The notes under the pieces were generated by a model. That model did no database searches. It was not told the DNA's origin and was given only the letters and a program-made list of their open reading frames with translations. The translations under genes were made by a program, and so were the position numbers. From Oceanospirillaceae bacterium (lineage in GTDB: Bacteria > Pseudomonadota > Gammaproteobacteria > Pseudomonadales > Balneatricaceae), in contig JAGSHA010000190.1 in the NCBI GenBank assembly GCA_023954795.1, forward strand, positions 1 through 6,455: DNA of 6,455 bases, in the 5' to 3' direction. How positions within the stretch are numbered: the first letter of the stretch is position 1; each line of letters begins with the position of its first letter. Positions 1 through 6,455 of the stretch are shown here, in pieces.

Positions 1-36
1 AGAGCTGGCAGGTGTGCCGATCTCACGCGTTGTATC

Positions 37-43
37 AAGGGAG
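37..43 (+). promoter_or_regulatory. Ribosome binding site that decides the start of the first gene
   Basis: AAGGGAG resembles the anti-16S consensus. It overlaps the possible GTG start at 43, so it cannot serve that codon. It sits 11 bases before the ATG at 55, which is slightly long but workable and gives a standard signal peptide. Confidence 0.65.
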
Positions 44-54
44 TGTCAACAGCT

Positions 55-1980
55 ATGCACCGTTATCGTATCCGATTAGTCACGATCATTCTGATTGTCG
101 GCTCCAGCCTTTCTGTCGTCACACATGCCGCTACAAAAGCTGAGCGGCAGTCGATTTACCAAGCCAGCAAAGCTGGGAATCACACTGATGCATTTTCGAT
201 GGCACAAGCGCTGGCGAACGCAGGTGATCAGTGGGCCCAAAAAATGCTCGGCGAATATTACCGTAAAGGTAAGGGCGTTACTCAGGACTACGTAACGGCT
301 CGGCACTGGTATGAAAAAGCGGCAAAACAAGGTGATGTGCGCTCGGTCGCGCGCTTAGGCAGTTTTTATTATCGCGGGCGAGGGGTCACTAAGGACTACA
401 GTAAAGCGTTTAAGTATTATCACGCTATTAATGCTTATGTGGGTAAAAATGATGCGTGGGTTCTACGACGCATTGGGCACATGTACCTTCATGGGCAGGG
501 CGTTGCTAAAAATCCGGCTGCGGCAACGCGGTGGTTTCTGAAAGCCTCAGGCATGGGGGATACCACTGCGCAGCTAAACCTGTCCAATCAGTATTATCTC
601 GGCGAAGGGCTACCACAAAGTATGCCGTCATGGCTCTGGTGGTTAGATAAATCCGTGCAGGGCGGGAACAAAAAAGCGCGTGCCCTGATGGATGAAGTCG
701 CATCATCTAACGGTAAAGCTGCCGTCAGAAAACTACAAAAGACAGAGCTGCAACGTGATGTTAAATCCACTCTTCTGAGTCCCTTTGGGCTTCCTTTGGG
801 AAAATCGCTCAACAAATACAGTACCATTTTCGAAACAGATACCTTTCCGGGATATGGCGAGATGCTAGCGTACAGCCATAGCGTGTTTGTGCAGCCACCC
901 ATACCGCTAGACGATTCGAGCAGCGCTCCCGAGTACGATGCCAATCAAAGCTATCAGGCATATCTGACACCCGTATCCGGTACTTTGTATCGAGTAGATG
1001 CGACACGAGCCTATAAATCGCCCGTTGTTTGCAAAGAAAGCCTTGAACGTGTTGTGAAACAACTATCATCAGGTATGCCAGTCAAGGTCATTCAGGATTG
1101 GAGCGATACGGGTGATGGCAGTCAGCGGTATGTTGTAGCTGCAGACGTCCCGAGTGCAGCGATTGGAGGATATGATCGCGAATCGTGGAGGGTGAAAAAC
1201 TTTCAGTCGATTATTGGTTTGAGTGATACCCATCCATCAGCGGTGGTTGCCACCATGACCTGCTCAGACGTTAATGACGGCGATAGCCTTCTCAGTTTTG
1301 TACACCTTCCTTCAATAGAGTATCGGATCGCTGAATCGTTTCAGGCTGATCCGTTCTTAGCGTCGTATTTTGCTCAGACTCCTGACGCATCCACAAAACG
1401 TTCCTCCCTGTTGTCTCCCTTTGGCATCCCTTTAACCGAGGTGTTGCAAACGGAGATCCGTGATAGCAGTACGATCGAGAATAACTATGTAATGCATAAA
1501 GTACGGCCGCCGCTGGCGAACGACCTCTTCTCTGAATACGCCGTGAGAACCTCTCATATCAGTGAACGTGTGCAGCAAGTGTTTGCTGCAGGCCACTTCA
1601 AAGACAAGCAAGTGTGCTGGCAAAGTATCAACAAGGCGCTACTGACACTGGGGGAGGCAACTGATTTGAAAGTACCGGATTGGTTGTCGTCTAAGCTCTT
1701 TAACGGCAAAGACCTGAACACTCAGTTCATTGTGGGTTCTGAGCAAGACACTAAAGCTTCATTAGAGGTTTCTGCTGGCTGCACCGATGGTCGTTATGAA
1801 GTGAATGGTCGGGCCGGTGAATGGTATGGGTGGGCGAGATTCAGTTCTGACTATGCAAATCATATTGTTGATCTTGAGGCCTGTGTACTGAATCCAGAAC
1901 GCCCGTTGTGTGAATACTCCATGCGGGATGATCGGGAGCTGGGTATGGGTGAGTTTAAGAAACTGATCGCTGAATTTTAG
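55..1980 (+). CDS. Exported Sel1-repeat protein with a duplicated LLSPFG domain
   Basis: This encodes a 641-aa protein, probably periplasmic. Residues 1-25 form a signal peptide: a basic start with three Arg, a hydrophobic core, and cleavage near THA|AT. Residues 58-204 hold four consecutive Sel1-like repeats (58-93, 94-132, 133-168, 169-204), with the usual A..LG..Y..G.GV..D...A..W pattern; the fourth is degenerate. Sel1 repeats are helical hairpins that bind partner proteins. Residues 238-425 and 450-605 are two diverged copies of a domain I do not recognise. Each begins LLSPFG[L/I]PL and carries two cysteines (326/403 and 521/576). Two more cysteines, 610 and 619, lie near the C-terminus, and there are none before residue 326, so disulfides are likely if it is exported. 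The frame is also open from a GTG at 43, but AAGGGAG at 37-43 overlaps that codon, whereas it lies 11 bases before the ATG at 55. Export and Sel1 repeats are well supported; the function is unknown. Confidence 0.9.
   Translation: MHRYRIRLVTIILIVGSSLSVVTHAATKAERQSIYQASKAGNHTDAFSMAQALANAGDQWAQKMLGEYYRKGKGVTQDYVTARHWYEKAAKQGDVRSVARLGSFYYRGRGVTKDYSKAFKYYHAINAYVGKNDAWVLRRIGHMYLHGQGVAKNPAAATRWFLKASGMGDTTAQLNLSNQYYLGEGLPQSMPSWLWWLDKSVQGGNKKARALMDEVASSNGKAAVRKLQKTELQRDVKSTLLSPFGLPLGKSLNKYSTIFETDTFPGYGEMLAYSHSVFVQPPIPLDDSSSAPEYDANQSYQAYLTPVSGTLYRVDATRAYKSPVVCKESLERVVKQLSSGMPVKVIQDWSDTGDGSQRYVVAADVPSAAIGGYDRESWRVKNFQSIIGLSDTHPSAVVATMTCSDVNDGDSLLSFVHLPSIEYRIAESFQADPFLASYFAQTPDASTKRSSLLSPFGIPLTEVLQTEIRDSSTIENNYVMHKVRPPLANDLFSEYAVRTSHISERVQQVFAAGHFKDKQVCWQSINKALLTLGEATDLKVPDWLSSKLFNGKDLNTQFIVGSEQDTKASLEVSAGCTDGRYEVNGRAGEWYGWARFSSDYANHIVDLEACVLNPERPLCEYSMRDDRELGMGEFKKLIAEF
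766..1329 (+). repeat. First copy of the duplicated LLSPFG domain (protein-level repeat)
   Basis: This codes for residues 238-425 of the Sel1 protein. Landmarks in order are S-[TS]-LLSPFG-L-PL, a V..PP segment, a Y...T.....RV..A stretch, a VC..S[LI]..[VA] helix-like segment around C326, and a final [TG]-C-[ST]-D around C403. The same landmarks recur in the same order in the second copy. The similarity is clear in protein but weak in DNA, so this is an old duplication. The boundaries are approximate. Confidence 0.75.
1402..1869 (+). repeat. Second copy of the duplicated LLSPFG domain (protein-level repeat)
   Basis: This codes for residues 450-605 of the Sel1 protein and starts 212 residues after the first copy. 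It keeps SSLLSPFGIPL, then VRPP, the Y..RT..I.ERV..V..A segment, KQVCWQSI around C521, and GCTD around C576. It is shorter than copy one because the cysteine-to-cysteine interval is 55 rather than 77 residues. The extra residues in copy one include the D/G-rich stretch near 350. Confidence 0.75.
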
Positions 1981-2016
1981 ATACCAACGTCAACTATACG
2001 GACTATTGTCATCTGC

Positions 2017-2022
2017 AAGGAG
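2017..2022 (+). promoter_or_regulatory. Ribosome binding site that decides the start of the second gene
   Basis: AAGGAG is a near-perfect Shine-Dalgarno sequence, 7 bases before the GTG at 2030. It lies downstream of the alternative TTG start at 2006, so it supports GTG as the true start. Confidence 0.85.
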
Positions 2023-2029
2023 AACCAAC

Positions 2030-2932
2030 GTGAGAATCCTAAATACGTCGCTGATGATGCTGGCGCTGGTGTCGAGTAGCGGTGTTATAGCTGCGAGTTC
2101 TGAGATTGAAGCAGGGCGTAATGCGATTGAGCAGGGGCATTACCAAACGGCTAAAGAGCTATTGATGCCGCTGGCGACCCGGGGTGATCAAGAAGCGATG
2201 ACGCTGCTGCTAAGCTTACCCAATGATCCTGTCGCATTACCGATGCGATCTGATGAGCGCAAGGCGTTAGAGCGACTGGAGCAGAGTGATACCCGTGAAC
2301 ATCGACGCCAGCTGGGTTTAATTCGCAATGATCTGGCAGTTGATGCACTGCGCCAATATGAGCAATCGGGCGAATATCTTAAATTGGATCACGCCTTGTT
2401 ATACGCTCAGTCTGCTGTCGAACTCGCGCCGGATAGTAATAACGCCTGGGCAACTTACGCGCTTGCTCATCTTCAGAATAAAGCGGACCCATTTTCCCGT
2501 GATATGGCCCAGATCGCACTTGAGCGTGTGAGTGCCAAGATGCGTAACCTTTTACCCCTTCAGGCGCGTGTTCAACTGATGAACGGCGACTTTGAAAAGT
2601 CTGCCCGTACCTATATCGAAATCCTCGAACTGAACCCGAACGCAATGAAACTGATCAATCCGGATGAGTTGAATCTGGCGTTGATTAAATCACAACTCTG
2701 GCGGCGGGGGATTCGGGCCTATGACTACCACCTAAGCAATTTTGGTGACTCGGGTGATCTGCGAATTTCCCGGGCGGTGTTGCTAAGGATGTCGGGATTA
2801 AACGATCAAGCCCACCACGAACTGAAGCAGGTTGCGCGAAGTTCCGACTATTCATCGGCTACCCGAAAACAGGCTAAAGCGGTGCGCCAGCATTGGATTG
2901 ATGTGGGTAATACACCGTGGGAGGATCGCTAA
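2030..2932 (+). CDS. Exported TPR-like helical repeat protein
   Basis: This encodes a 300-aa protein with no cysteine. Residues 1-21 look like a Sec signal peptide: one Arg, a hydrophobic LMMLALV core, and cleavage near VIA|AS. The mature part is almost entirely helical, with TPR-like hairpins around 24-60, 118-150, 175-203 and 213-270. The clearest motifs are A..Y...LE.NPNA near 190-205 and A...AVELAPDS..AW near 125-140. The first hairpin, ending GDQEAMTLL, resembles the segment just before the Sel1 repeats in the preceding protein (GDQWAQKML), suggesting a shared helical-repeat origin. TPR proteins usually act as adaptors or scaffolds, so a role in assembling or holding its neighbours is an inference. 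A longer reading from TTG at 2006 would add an arginine-bearing tail and lacks a suitably placed ribosome binding site. The stop codon overlaps the start of the next gene, so translational coupling is likely. Specific function not recognised. Confidence 0.88.
   Translation: MRILNTSLMMLALVSSSGVIAASSEIEAGRNAIEQGHYQTAKELLMPLATRGDQEAMTLLLSLPNDPVALPMRSDERKALERLEQSDTREHRRQLGLIRNDLAVDALRQYEQSGEYLKLDHALLYAQSAVELAPDSNNAWATYALAHLQNKADPFSRDMAQIALERVSAKMRNLLPLQARVQLMNGDFEKSARTYIEILELNPNAMKLINPDELNLALIKSQLWRRGIRAYDYHLSNFGDSGDLRISRAVLLRMSGLNDQAHHELKQVARSSDYSSATRKQAKAVRQHWIDVGNTPWEDR
2919..2925 (+). promoter_or_regulatory. Ribosome binding site inside the end of the TPR gene
   Basis: GGGAGGA lies 6 bases before the ATG at 2932 and inside the last codons of the upstream gene. 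Together with the TAATG stop/start overlap (TAA 2930-2932, ATG 2932-2934) it points to translational coupling. It overlaps the alternative GTG at 2917, which argues against that codon as the start. Confidence 0.85.
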
Positions 2933-5900
2933 TGTCATCATCTAAATATGCATTATTAGCTTGTCTGATTTCCGTCGCAACGTGTTCCGCACAGGCGTCG
3001 CTCAGAGATGCGTTGAATCAGCACGCAAGAGCCACTGATCCTGCGAGAGAAGCTGCCGCTAATGCTGCTGCGGATCCCCAGAAGTTAGAGACGACATTAC
3101 TGCAAAAAGGTCGCCGTACAGATACGCAACTCAGTAACCACATCGATAATTTCCAACAGCACTTCCCCCCGCAATTGGAAAATCTTTTAGAACGTCGTGA
3201 TGCCAATATAAATAATATTCTGAATATGGATCTTTCAGAAAACGATAAAGTGATTCTGGTGAATAGTGAACAGCGCCGCTTTAATCATGCATCCACCCAA
3301 GCTGATATAGGAACAAGGATGCTGGTGGAAGAGCGTTTGATCTACCTGGCCAATGACGGCTTAAGGGACGGGGAGCGAATTGAAGCGGGTCTGGGTAAAC
3401 CAAGGACAATAGAAACGCCTGACGGACAGAGGGTTATAAATCCGGACTACAGTGGTTTAAGTGATACGGACCTCCAGTCCGGCCGGTTGGGTATGGATAA
3501 CCTTAAGCGTGTGGCCAGAAGGCATGGGTTACACGTTACTGAGAGATCAAACACGATCACCATCAACGAGTTCGATCCGGATCTGCCAGAAAATGAAGGA
3601 CGCACACCGACGTTAGATTTAACACTTAACCGGCACGCCAAAAATGGCAGAAGCGCCGCCGCAGATGCTACAGGGAGTTCCAGTCAGGCGGCCCAGTTAT
3701 ATAGTGATGCACTTGATCCGGAACGTTTTCTAAGCCCTGAAATGCCCGATTCACCGATAAAGGTAGCGGTTGAGAAGCAGGACCATCTGAAAAAGGCGTC
3801 TAAAGGCCGTAATCTGATTCGCTCGATGGGATCGGATGCATTGCTAGATGATACTAATCAGGAAAAATTACAGGCTTTTGGCAAAAGTACGCGGAAAATG
3901 TCGGAAGATTCATCATCCAGACTGCTAGATGCGGTGACTCAGGATAACGATCTGGGCATGTCGACAGATCAATACCGCAGTAGTCTGGAAAATGTTCACA
4001 ACCGCTCGCATCGGTTTTTGACCAATGTATCAGGGGAAAACGTACAGCGCTGGGCAGAGACCTCAGAGGCGTTGCAGGATGAAGTCATTCGACAGGCCAA
4101 TGATGATGCTCAGCGTTACATCCAGCAGGAGAGGGTCGAGATTCGTCAAGAAGGTGAGCGGATTAGCAACGACAGGTCTATGACGAACGGTGAGCGTCGA
4201 TACCGTAATCGGAGGCTAACAGAACGTAGAGAGCGCCTGCAAGACGGCATTAGTCGTCTGGAAGCGACGACCGCCGCCAATCAGGTGTTATTGGGCAATG
4301 TCAGCCCAGACGACGGCGCGGCTTCAACACGAACGACCCAAACACTCGAACATTATCAAAACCAGTACCAGGAGAAGCGACAATCGCTTCAGACTCAGAG
4401 TCAGGCAAAAGGATTTCAGGTCTTTGGCAAGGTCGCGGGTACGGTTCATCATGGCATGTTGGCGGTGAACATCGCGCAAGCGACAGCCAAGGGAGACTAC
4501 GGAACGGTTGGGAAGATCGTGCTGTATGAAGCCGGTAGTGAAGTTGTTGACCGCGCAATTGAATATGCGATTCCCGGATTTGGCATGATGCATATGGCGG
4601 CGAATGTGGGTTATGGCACGGGTCGCTTGATAGGCGAAAACGTAAAACTGTGTGCAGATTGCAAAACGGTTGACGGAATGGCGGAAGACTTCTTTGTGAA
4701 GTGGGACGACATTCTGACCGGCAAGCGCGATAAACGCTGGGCGCAGGAGCGGTTGTTGAAACATCAGCAATATCTCAACGAGATGATTGATGACTGGGGT
4801 GTTGTGCTGCCGCAGGGTATGTCGCGTGGTCAGGCCATGGAATACGCGTTGTCGGCAGAGGAGAAAGGCGGCGATTTTGTCGATGCTCTGGATACTATTT
4901 TTAATAAGGGCGAGCGTCAGCAAAATGAGCTGATAGCTCAGGTCGATAAGCAACGGGCACTCGAGGCAGAAGAAGCGCGTCTTGCGAAGGAAGCCGCGAG
5001 GGTTGAACAAGAACGTCAGAAAATACTCGATGCGCGTGAAACGTATGCTGAGACCGAATCACGCAAACAAAATGAAAAACAGAATACTCTGTCGATGTTC
5101 CGTAAAAACCTGGCGAAAGAGCAATCACAGGCGGAACGCACCATTGATCATAGCGGTCGGGACAATGTTCTGGATGACGCACTTCAAACCGGTGCAGATG
5201 AGGTAGAAGCGTTTAAACGCTATGAGCAGGCAAAGAAAGACAACATCGCCGCTAAGAAACATTTGGCAGAAGTTGAGGAGCGTATTCGTCGACAAGAGGC
5301 CGAGCGTGCGCGCCGTGATGCTGAGTTTTGGTCGGGTATGCAGGCCTTTGTGGGAGGGATAGCATCTGCTGCCAACGATTACCAGCAAGCAAAAATTGCG
5401 TATGCGGATCAACAGAGAAGCGAGAATCGTCAACGCCGGATCAGATATGAAACTGATGAGTCGGGACAGAGTAACTTTGAGGTTGTGCACGTAGAACGGG
5501 GTTACAACCCTCCGCCACCTGCGCCTGTTGCCAAACCTGCGAGGGTCCAGAAAACGTATCAGCCTATCGGACAGCTGAGTACGATTGTACCTATCCGCCC
5601 ACCGCGTGAACCAGAGAAAGTCAGGTCTCAACAAGATGTCGGTTTGTCTGATGTGTCGGTGAATGTGACGCCGACCGTCGTGAAAATATGGGATCACAGC
5701 ACGGTAGATGGCGATCGAGTGCAGGTGTCGCTTAACGGTCGGGTGATTTATCCCAATGTGAGTTTAGCGCGTAAAAAGTTCAGCGTTGTGCTGCATCTTC
5801 ACCCCGGCGTTAACCGGCTTGATTTCAAGGCGTTGAACATAGGCACAGCGGAAATACCGAAGAATTCCGCAGCGGTGAGTGTATACAACGTAACATCAGG

Positions 5901-5970
5901 CTCATCATCGCAAAAATGGAGTTTGGATGCGGGTCAAACAGGCAGCATGATCGTCAACTTTCAACCCTGA
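2932..5970 (+). CDS. Large exported coiled-coil protein with central apolar segment and C-terminal beta domain
   Basis: This encodes a 1012-aa protein, probably periplasmic, outer-membrane associated or secreted. Residues 1-22 form a signal peptide ending AQA|S. Residues 23-490 are charged and mostly helical, with an Arg/Glu-rich stretch near 400-445. Residues 494-570 are rich in Gly, Ala and hydrophobic residues and could insert in or lie on a membrane. They are followed by C574-A-D-C577, the only cysteines of the mature chain. Residues 660-720 and 756-800 are strong candidate coiled coils (E/A/K/R/Q-rich heptad-like runs), followed by a short apolar segment near 801-815. Residues 858-897 are a proline-rich linker. 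Residues 905-1012 look like a beta-sandwich with an IWDHSTVDGDRV motif. That motif resembles a domain I have seen at the ends of exported bacterial proteins, but I cannot give a family name. The layout suggests a long structural or tethering protein, or possibly a membrane-active effector. No catalytic motif is evident. Confidence 0.9.
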   Translation: MSSSKYALLACLISVATCSAQASLRDALNQHARATDPAREAAANAAADPQKLETTLLQKGRRTDTQLSNHIDNFQQHFPPQLENLLERRDANINNILNMDLSENDKVILVNSEQRRFNHASTQADIGTRMLVEERLIYLANDGLRDGERIEAGLGKPRTIETPDGQRVINPDYSGLSDTDLQSGRLGMDNLKRVARRHGLHVTERSNTITINEFDPDLPENEGRTPTLDLTLNRHAKNGRSAAADATGSSSQAAQLYSDALDPERFLSPEMPDSPIKVAVEKQDHLKKASKGRNLIRSMGSDALLDDTNQEKLQAFGKSTRKMSEDSSSRLLDAVTQDNDLGMSTDQYRSSLENVHNRSHRFLTNVSGENVQRWAETSEALQDEVIRQANDDAQRYIQQERVEIRQEGERISNDRSMTNGERRYRNRRLTERRERLQDGISRLEATTAANQVLLGNVSPDDGAASTRTTQTLEHYQNQYQEKRQSLQTQSQAKGFQVFGKVAGTVHHGMLAVNIAQATAKGDYGTVGKIVLYEAGSEVVDRAIEYAIPGFGMMHMAANVGYGTGRLIGENVKLCADCKTVDGMAEDFFVKWDDILTGKRDKRWAQERLLKHQQYLNEMIDDWGVVLPQGMSRGQAMEYALSAEEKGGDFVDALDTIFNKGERQQNELIAQVDKQRALEAEEARLAKEAARVEQERQKILDARETYAETESRKQNEKQNTLSMFRKNLAKEQSQAERTIDHSGRDNVLDDALQTGADEVEAFKRYEQAKKDNIAAKKHLAEVEERIRRQEAERARRDAEFWSGMQAFVGGIASAANDYQQAKIAYADQQRSENRQRRIRYETDESGQSNFEVVHVERGYNPPPPAPVAKPARVQKTYQPIGQLSTIVPIRPPREPEKVRSQQDVGLSDVSVNVTPTVVKIWDHSTVDGDRVQVSLNGRVIYPNVSLARKKFSVVLHLHPGVNRLDFKALNIGTAEIPKNSAAVSVYNVTSGSSSQKWSLDAGQTGSMIVNFQP
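4411..4641 (+). other. Segment coding for the Gly/Ala-rich apolar region
   Basis: This codes for residues 494-570 of the large protein. It includes VFGKVAGTV, GMLAVNIAQA, AIPGFGMMHMAANVGYGTG and related stretches, and has far fewer charges than the flanking helices. It is a candidate for amphipathic or glycine-zipper-like membrane contact. None of the stretches is a long uninterrupted transmembrane helix, so integral membrane insertion is uncertain. Confidence 0.5.
4651..4662 (+). other. CxxC motif (C-A-D-C) in the large exported protein
   Basis: This codes for residues 574-577. They are the only two cysteines left after signal-peptide removal, placed just after the apolar region. In an oxidising compartment they could form a local disulfide. 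A metal or redox role is possible, but nothing else around the motif resembles a thioredoxin fold. Confidence 0.6.
5644..5967 (+). other. C-terminal DGD-type beta domain of the large protein
   Basis: This codes for residues 905-1012. The pattern is alternating hydrophobic strands: V.VTPTVVKIWDHSTVDGDRV, a following VSLNGRVIYPNVSL strand pair, then a LHLHPGVNRLDFKALN.G segment and P.NSAAVSVYNV. The run W-D-x4-D-G-D-x-V..x-L-N-G, then P-G-x-N, then A-L-N-x-G and P-x-N-[ST]-A, resembles a compact beta-sandwich module found at the ends of secreted proteins, often in Bacteroidetes. The resemblance is from memory and not verified by a search. Confidence 0.55.
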
Positions 5971-5993
5971 GCCGATACTAACGCTATTAACCT

Positions 5994-5998
5994 GAGGA
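5994..5998 (+). promoter_or_regulatory. Ribosome binding site of the fourth gene
   Basis: GAGGA lies 6 bases before the ATG at 6005, in a 34-base gap with no hairpin or T-run. It fixes the start of the truncated fourth gene and supports read-through from the preceding gene. Confidence 0.75.
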
Positions 5999-6004
5999 AA
6001 AATT

Positions 6005-6455
6005 ATGTCCATTTCTAATACCGCCCGAGCGATTGCCCTCTGCTTTTTGGGCAGCGTTAGCTTGTCTGCCAGTGCCGCTGAGGAGGGGATCTGGAGTACG
6101 GAGAATGGGGAGCTGTCGGCGGTTATTTGGGGAGAAACCGTTTTGTTGTTTGAAGAAGGTGAGCTGGAAGGAGAAGGCAAGCTCATTGAAAGCGGTACAA
6201 ATGTGACCGCTGTCTTTGAAGGCGAGGGTGAATTTGTCGTTTCGTTCAGTGGTGATGTTTTAGTGTTGGCTCAGGACGGGGATCAGTACCAATTTAACAA
6301 ACAGGCGGACAGAAACCGGCAGGCAGAAGCTCAGCTGGATGGTCGGTGGCGTATCCCTGGTGATGCCTCGACGAAGGTGTTTATCGATGAAGGCAATATC
6401 ATGCTCTCCAATAAGAAAAACGGCCAGATGGATAGTATGGATTTCGGTATTTATG
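6005..6455 (+). CDS. Exported beta-rich acidic protein with two G-x-W units (partial, 3' end outside the window)
   Basis: The first 150 codons are open to the window edge with no stop. Residues 1-24 form a Sec signal peptide (MSISNTARAIALCFLGSVSL, then SASA|AEE). The mature part alternates hydrophobic and polar residues, as expected for antiparallel strands, and has very acidic turns such as EEGELEGEG and FEGEGEF. Two units start alike: G28-I-W30 and, after an alanine/glutamine-rich linker near 100-111, G113-R-W115. Each is followed by strand-like segments. The G-x-W start followed by beta hairpins recalls lipocalin-like small barrels, but no family can be assigned on 150 residues. It sits 34 bases after the large protein in the same direction and probably shares its transcript. 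The start is supported by GAGGA at 5994-5998. The only cysteine seen (13) is in the signal peptide and lacks a proper lipobox, so a lipoprotein is unlikely. Confidence 0.82.
   Translation, partial: MSISNTARAIALCFLGSVSLSASAAEEGIWSTENGELSAVIWGETVLLFEEGELEGEGKLIESGTNVTAVFEGEGEFVVSFSGDVLVLAQDGDQYQFNKQADRNRQAEAQLDGRWRIPGDASTKVFIDEGNIMLSNKKNGQMDSMDFGIY

Noticed and set aside
1..79. Possible tail of an upstream gene ending at a TAG at 77-79 in the second frame
   Set aside because: Only about 25 codons are visible, with no motif. Another frame is also open across the first 42 bases, so coding cannot be told from chance.
2006..2029. TTG start giving a longer TPR protein
   Set aside because: The strong AAGGAG lies downstream of it and is ideally spaced to the GTG at 2030, and the shorter form has a standard signal peptide.
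1981..2029. Terminator or internal promoter in the first intergenic gap, and an 8-base direct repeat ACCAACGT at 1983-1990 and 2024-2031
   Set aside because: No stem-loop with a T-run is present. The -10-like TATACG near 1995 has no convincing -35 partner. An 8-base repeat alone is weak and its second copy runs into the start codon.
2932..2991. Lipoprotein signal in the large protein (cysteines 11 and 18)
   Set aside because: C11 comes too early for a hydrophobic core and C18 is preceded by VAT rather than a good lipobox. AQA|S at residue 22 is a better ordinary cleavage site.
4324..5010. Long minus-strand open frame (228 codons), and another at 5125-5697 (190 codons)
   Set aside because: Both lie wholly opposite the large exported protein, have no recognisable motif, are rich in His, Arg, Cys and Phe as antisense frames often are, and the sense frame has coherent domains.
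5971..6004. Terminator between the third and fourth genes
   Set aside because: The 34-base gap has no inverted repeat or T-tract; it mainly holds a ribosome binding site.

Overview
The window holds four consecutive plus-strand genes: three complete and a fourth cut by the right edge. There is almost no intergenic space. The complete proteins have consistent Shine-Dalgarno sequences and classical Sec-type signal peptides, and base composition is near balanced. This fits a Gram-negative proteobacterium, plausibly a gammaproteobacterium. That is an inference from gene style; no taxonomic marker gene is present.

Layout. (1) At 55-1980 is an exported Sel1-repeat protein of 641 aa. Its C-terminal half contains two diverged copies of an unrecognised domain, each opening with an LLSPFG[L/I]PL motif and each carrying a pair of cysteines. 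(2) At 2030-2932 is an exported 300-aa helical TPR-like protein. (3) At 2932-5970, overlapping the previous stop codon by one base, is an exported protein of 1012 aa. It has long charged helical and coiled-coil regions, a central glycine-rich apolar segment followed by a lone CxxC, a proline-rich linker and a C-terminal beta-sandwich-like domain. (4) From 6005 to beyond the right edge is a small exported acidic beta-rich protein with two G-x-W-initiated units.

The genes are separated by 49, -1 and 34 bases. I see no terminator hairpin between them, so they read as one transcription unit. All four products have predicted signal peptides, so the operon appears to encode a set of periplasmic or cell-envelope proteins. 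Two are repeat scaffolds (Sel1 and TPR), which usually mediate protein-protein contacts, and one is very large. No enzyme active site, transporter, nucleic-acid-binding domain, mobile element, tRNA, rRNA or CRISPR array is visible. The best reading is an uncharacterised envelope or secreted multi-protein system. Its function cannot be named from sequence alone.

Three of the longest-ORF starts look wrong. For genes 1, 2 and 3 the ribosome binding sites favour starts 12, 24 and 15 bases further downstream, and these give clean signal peptides.
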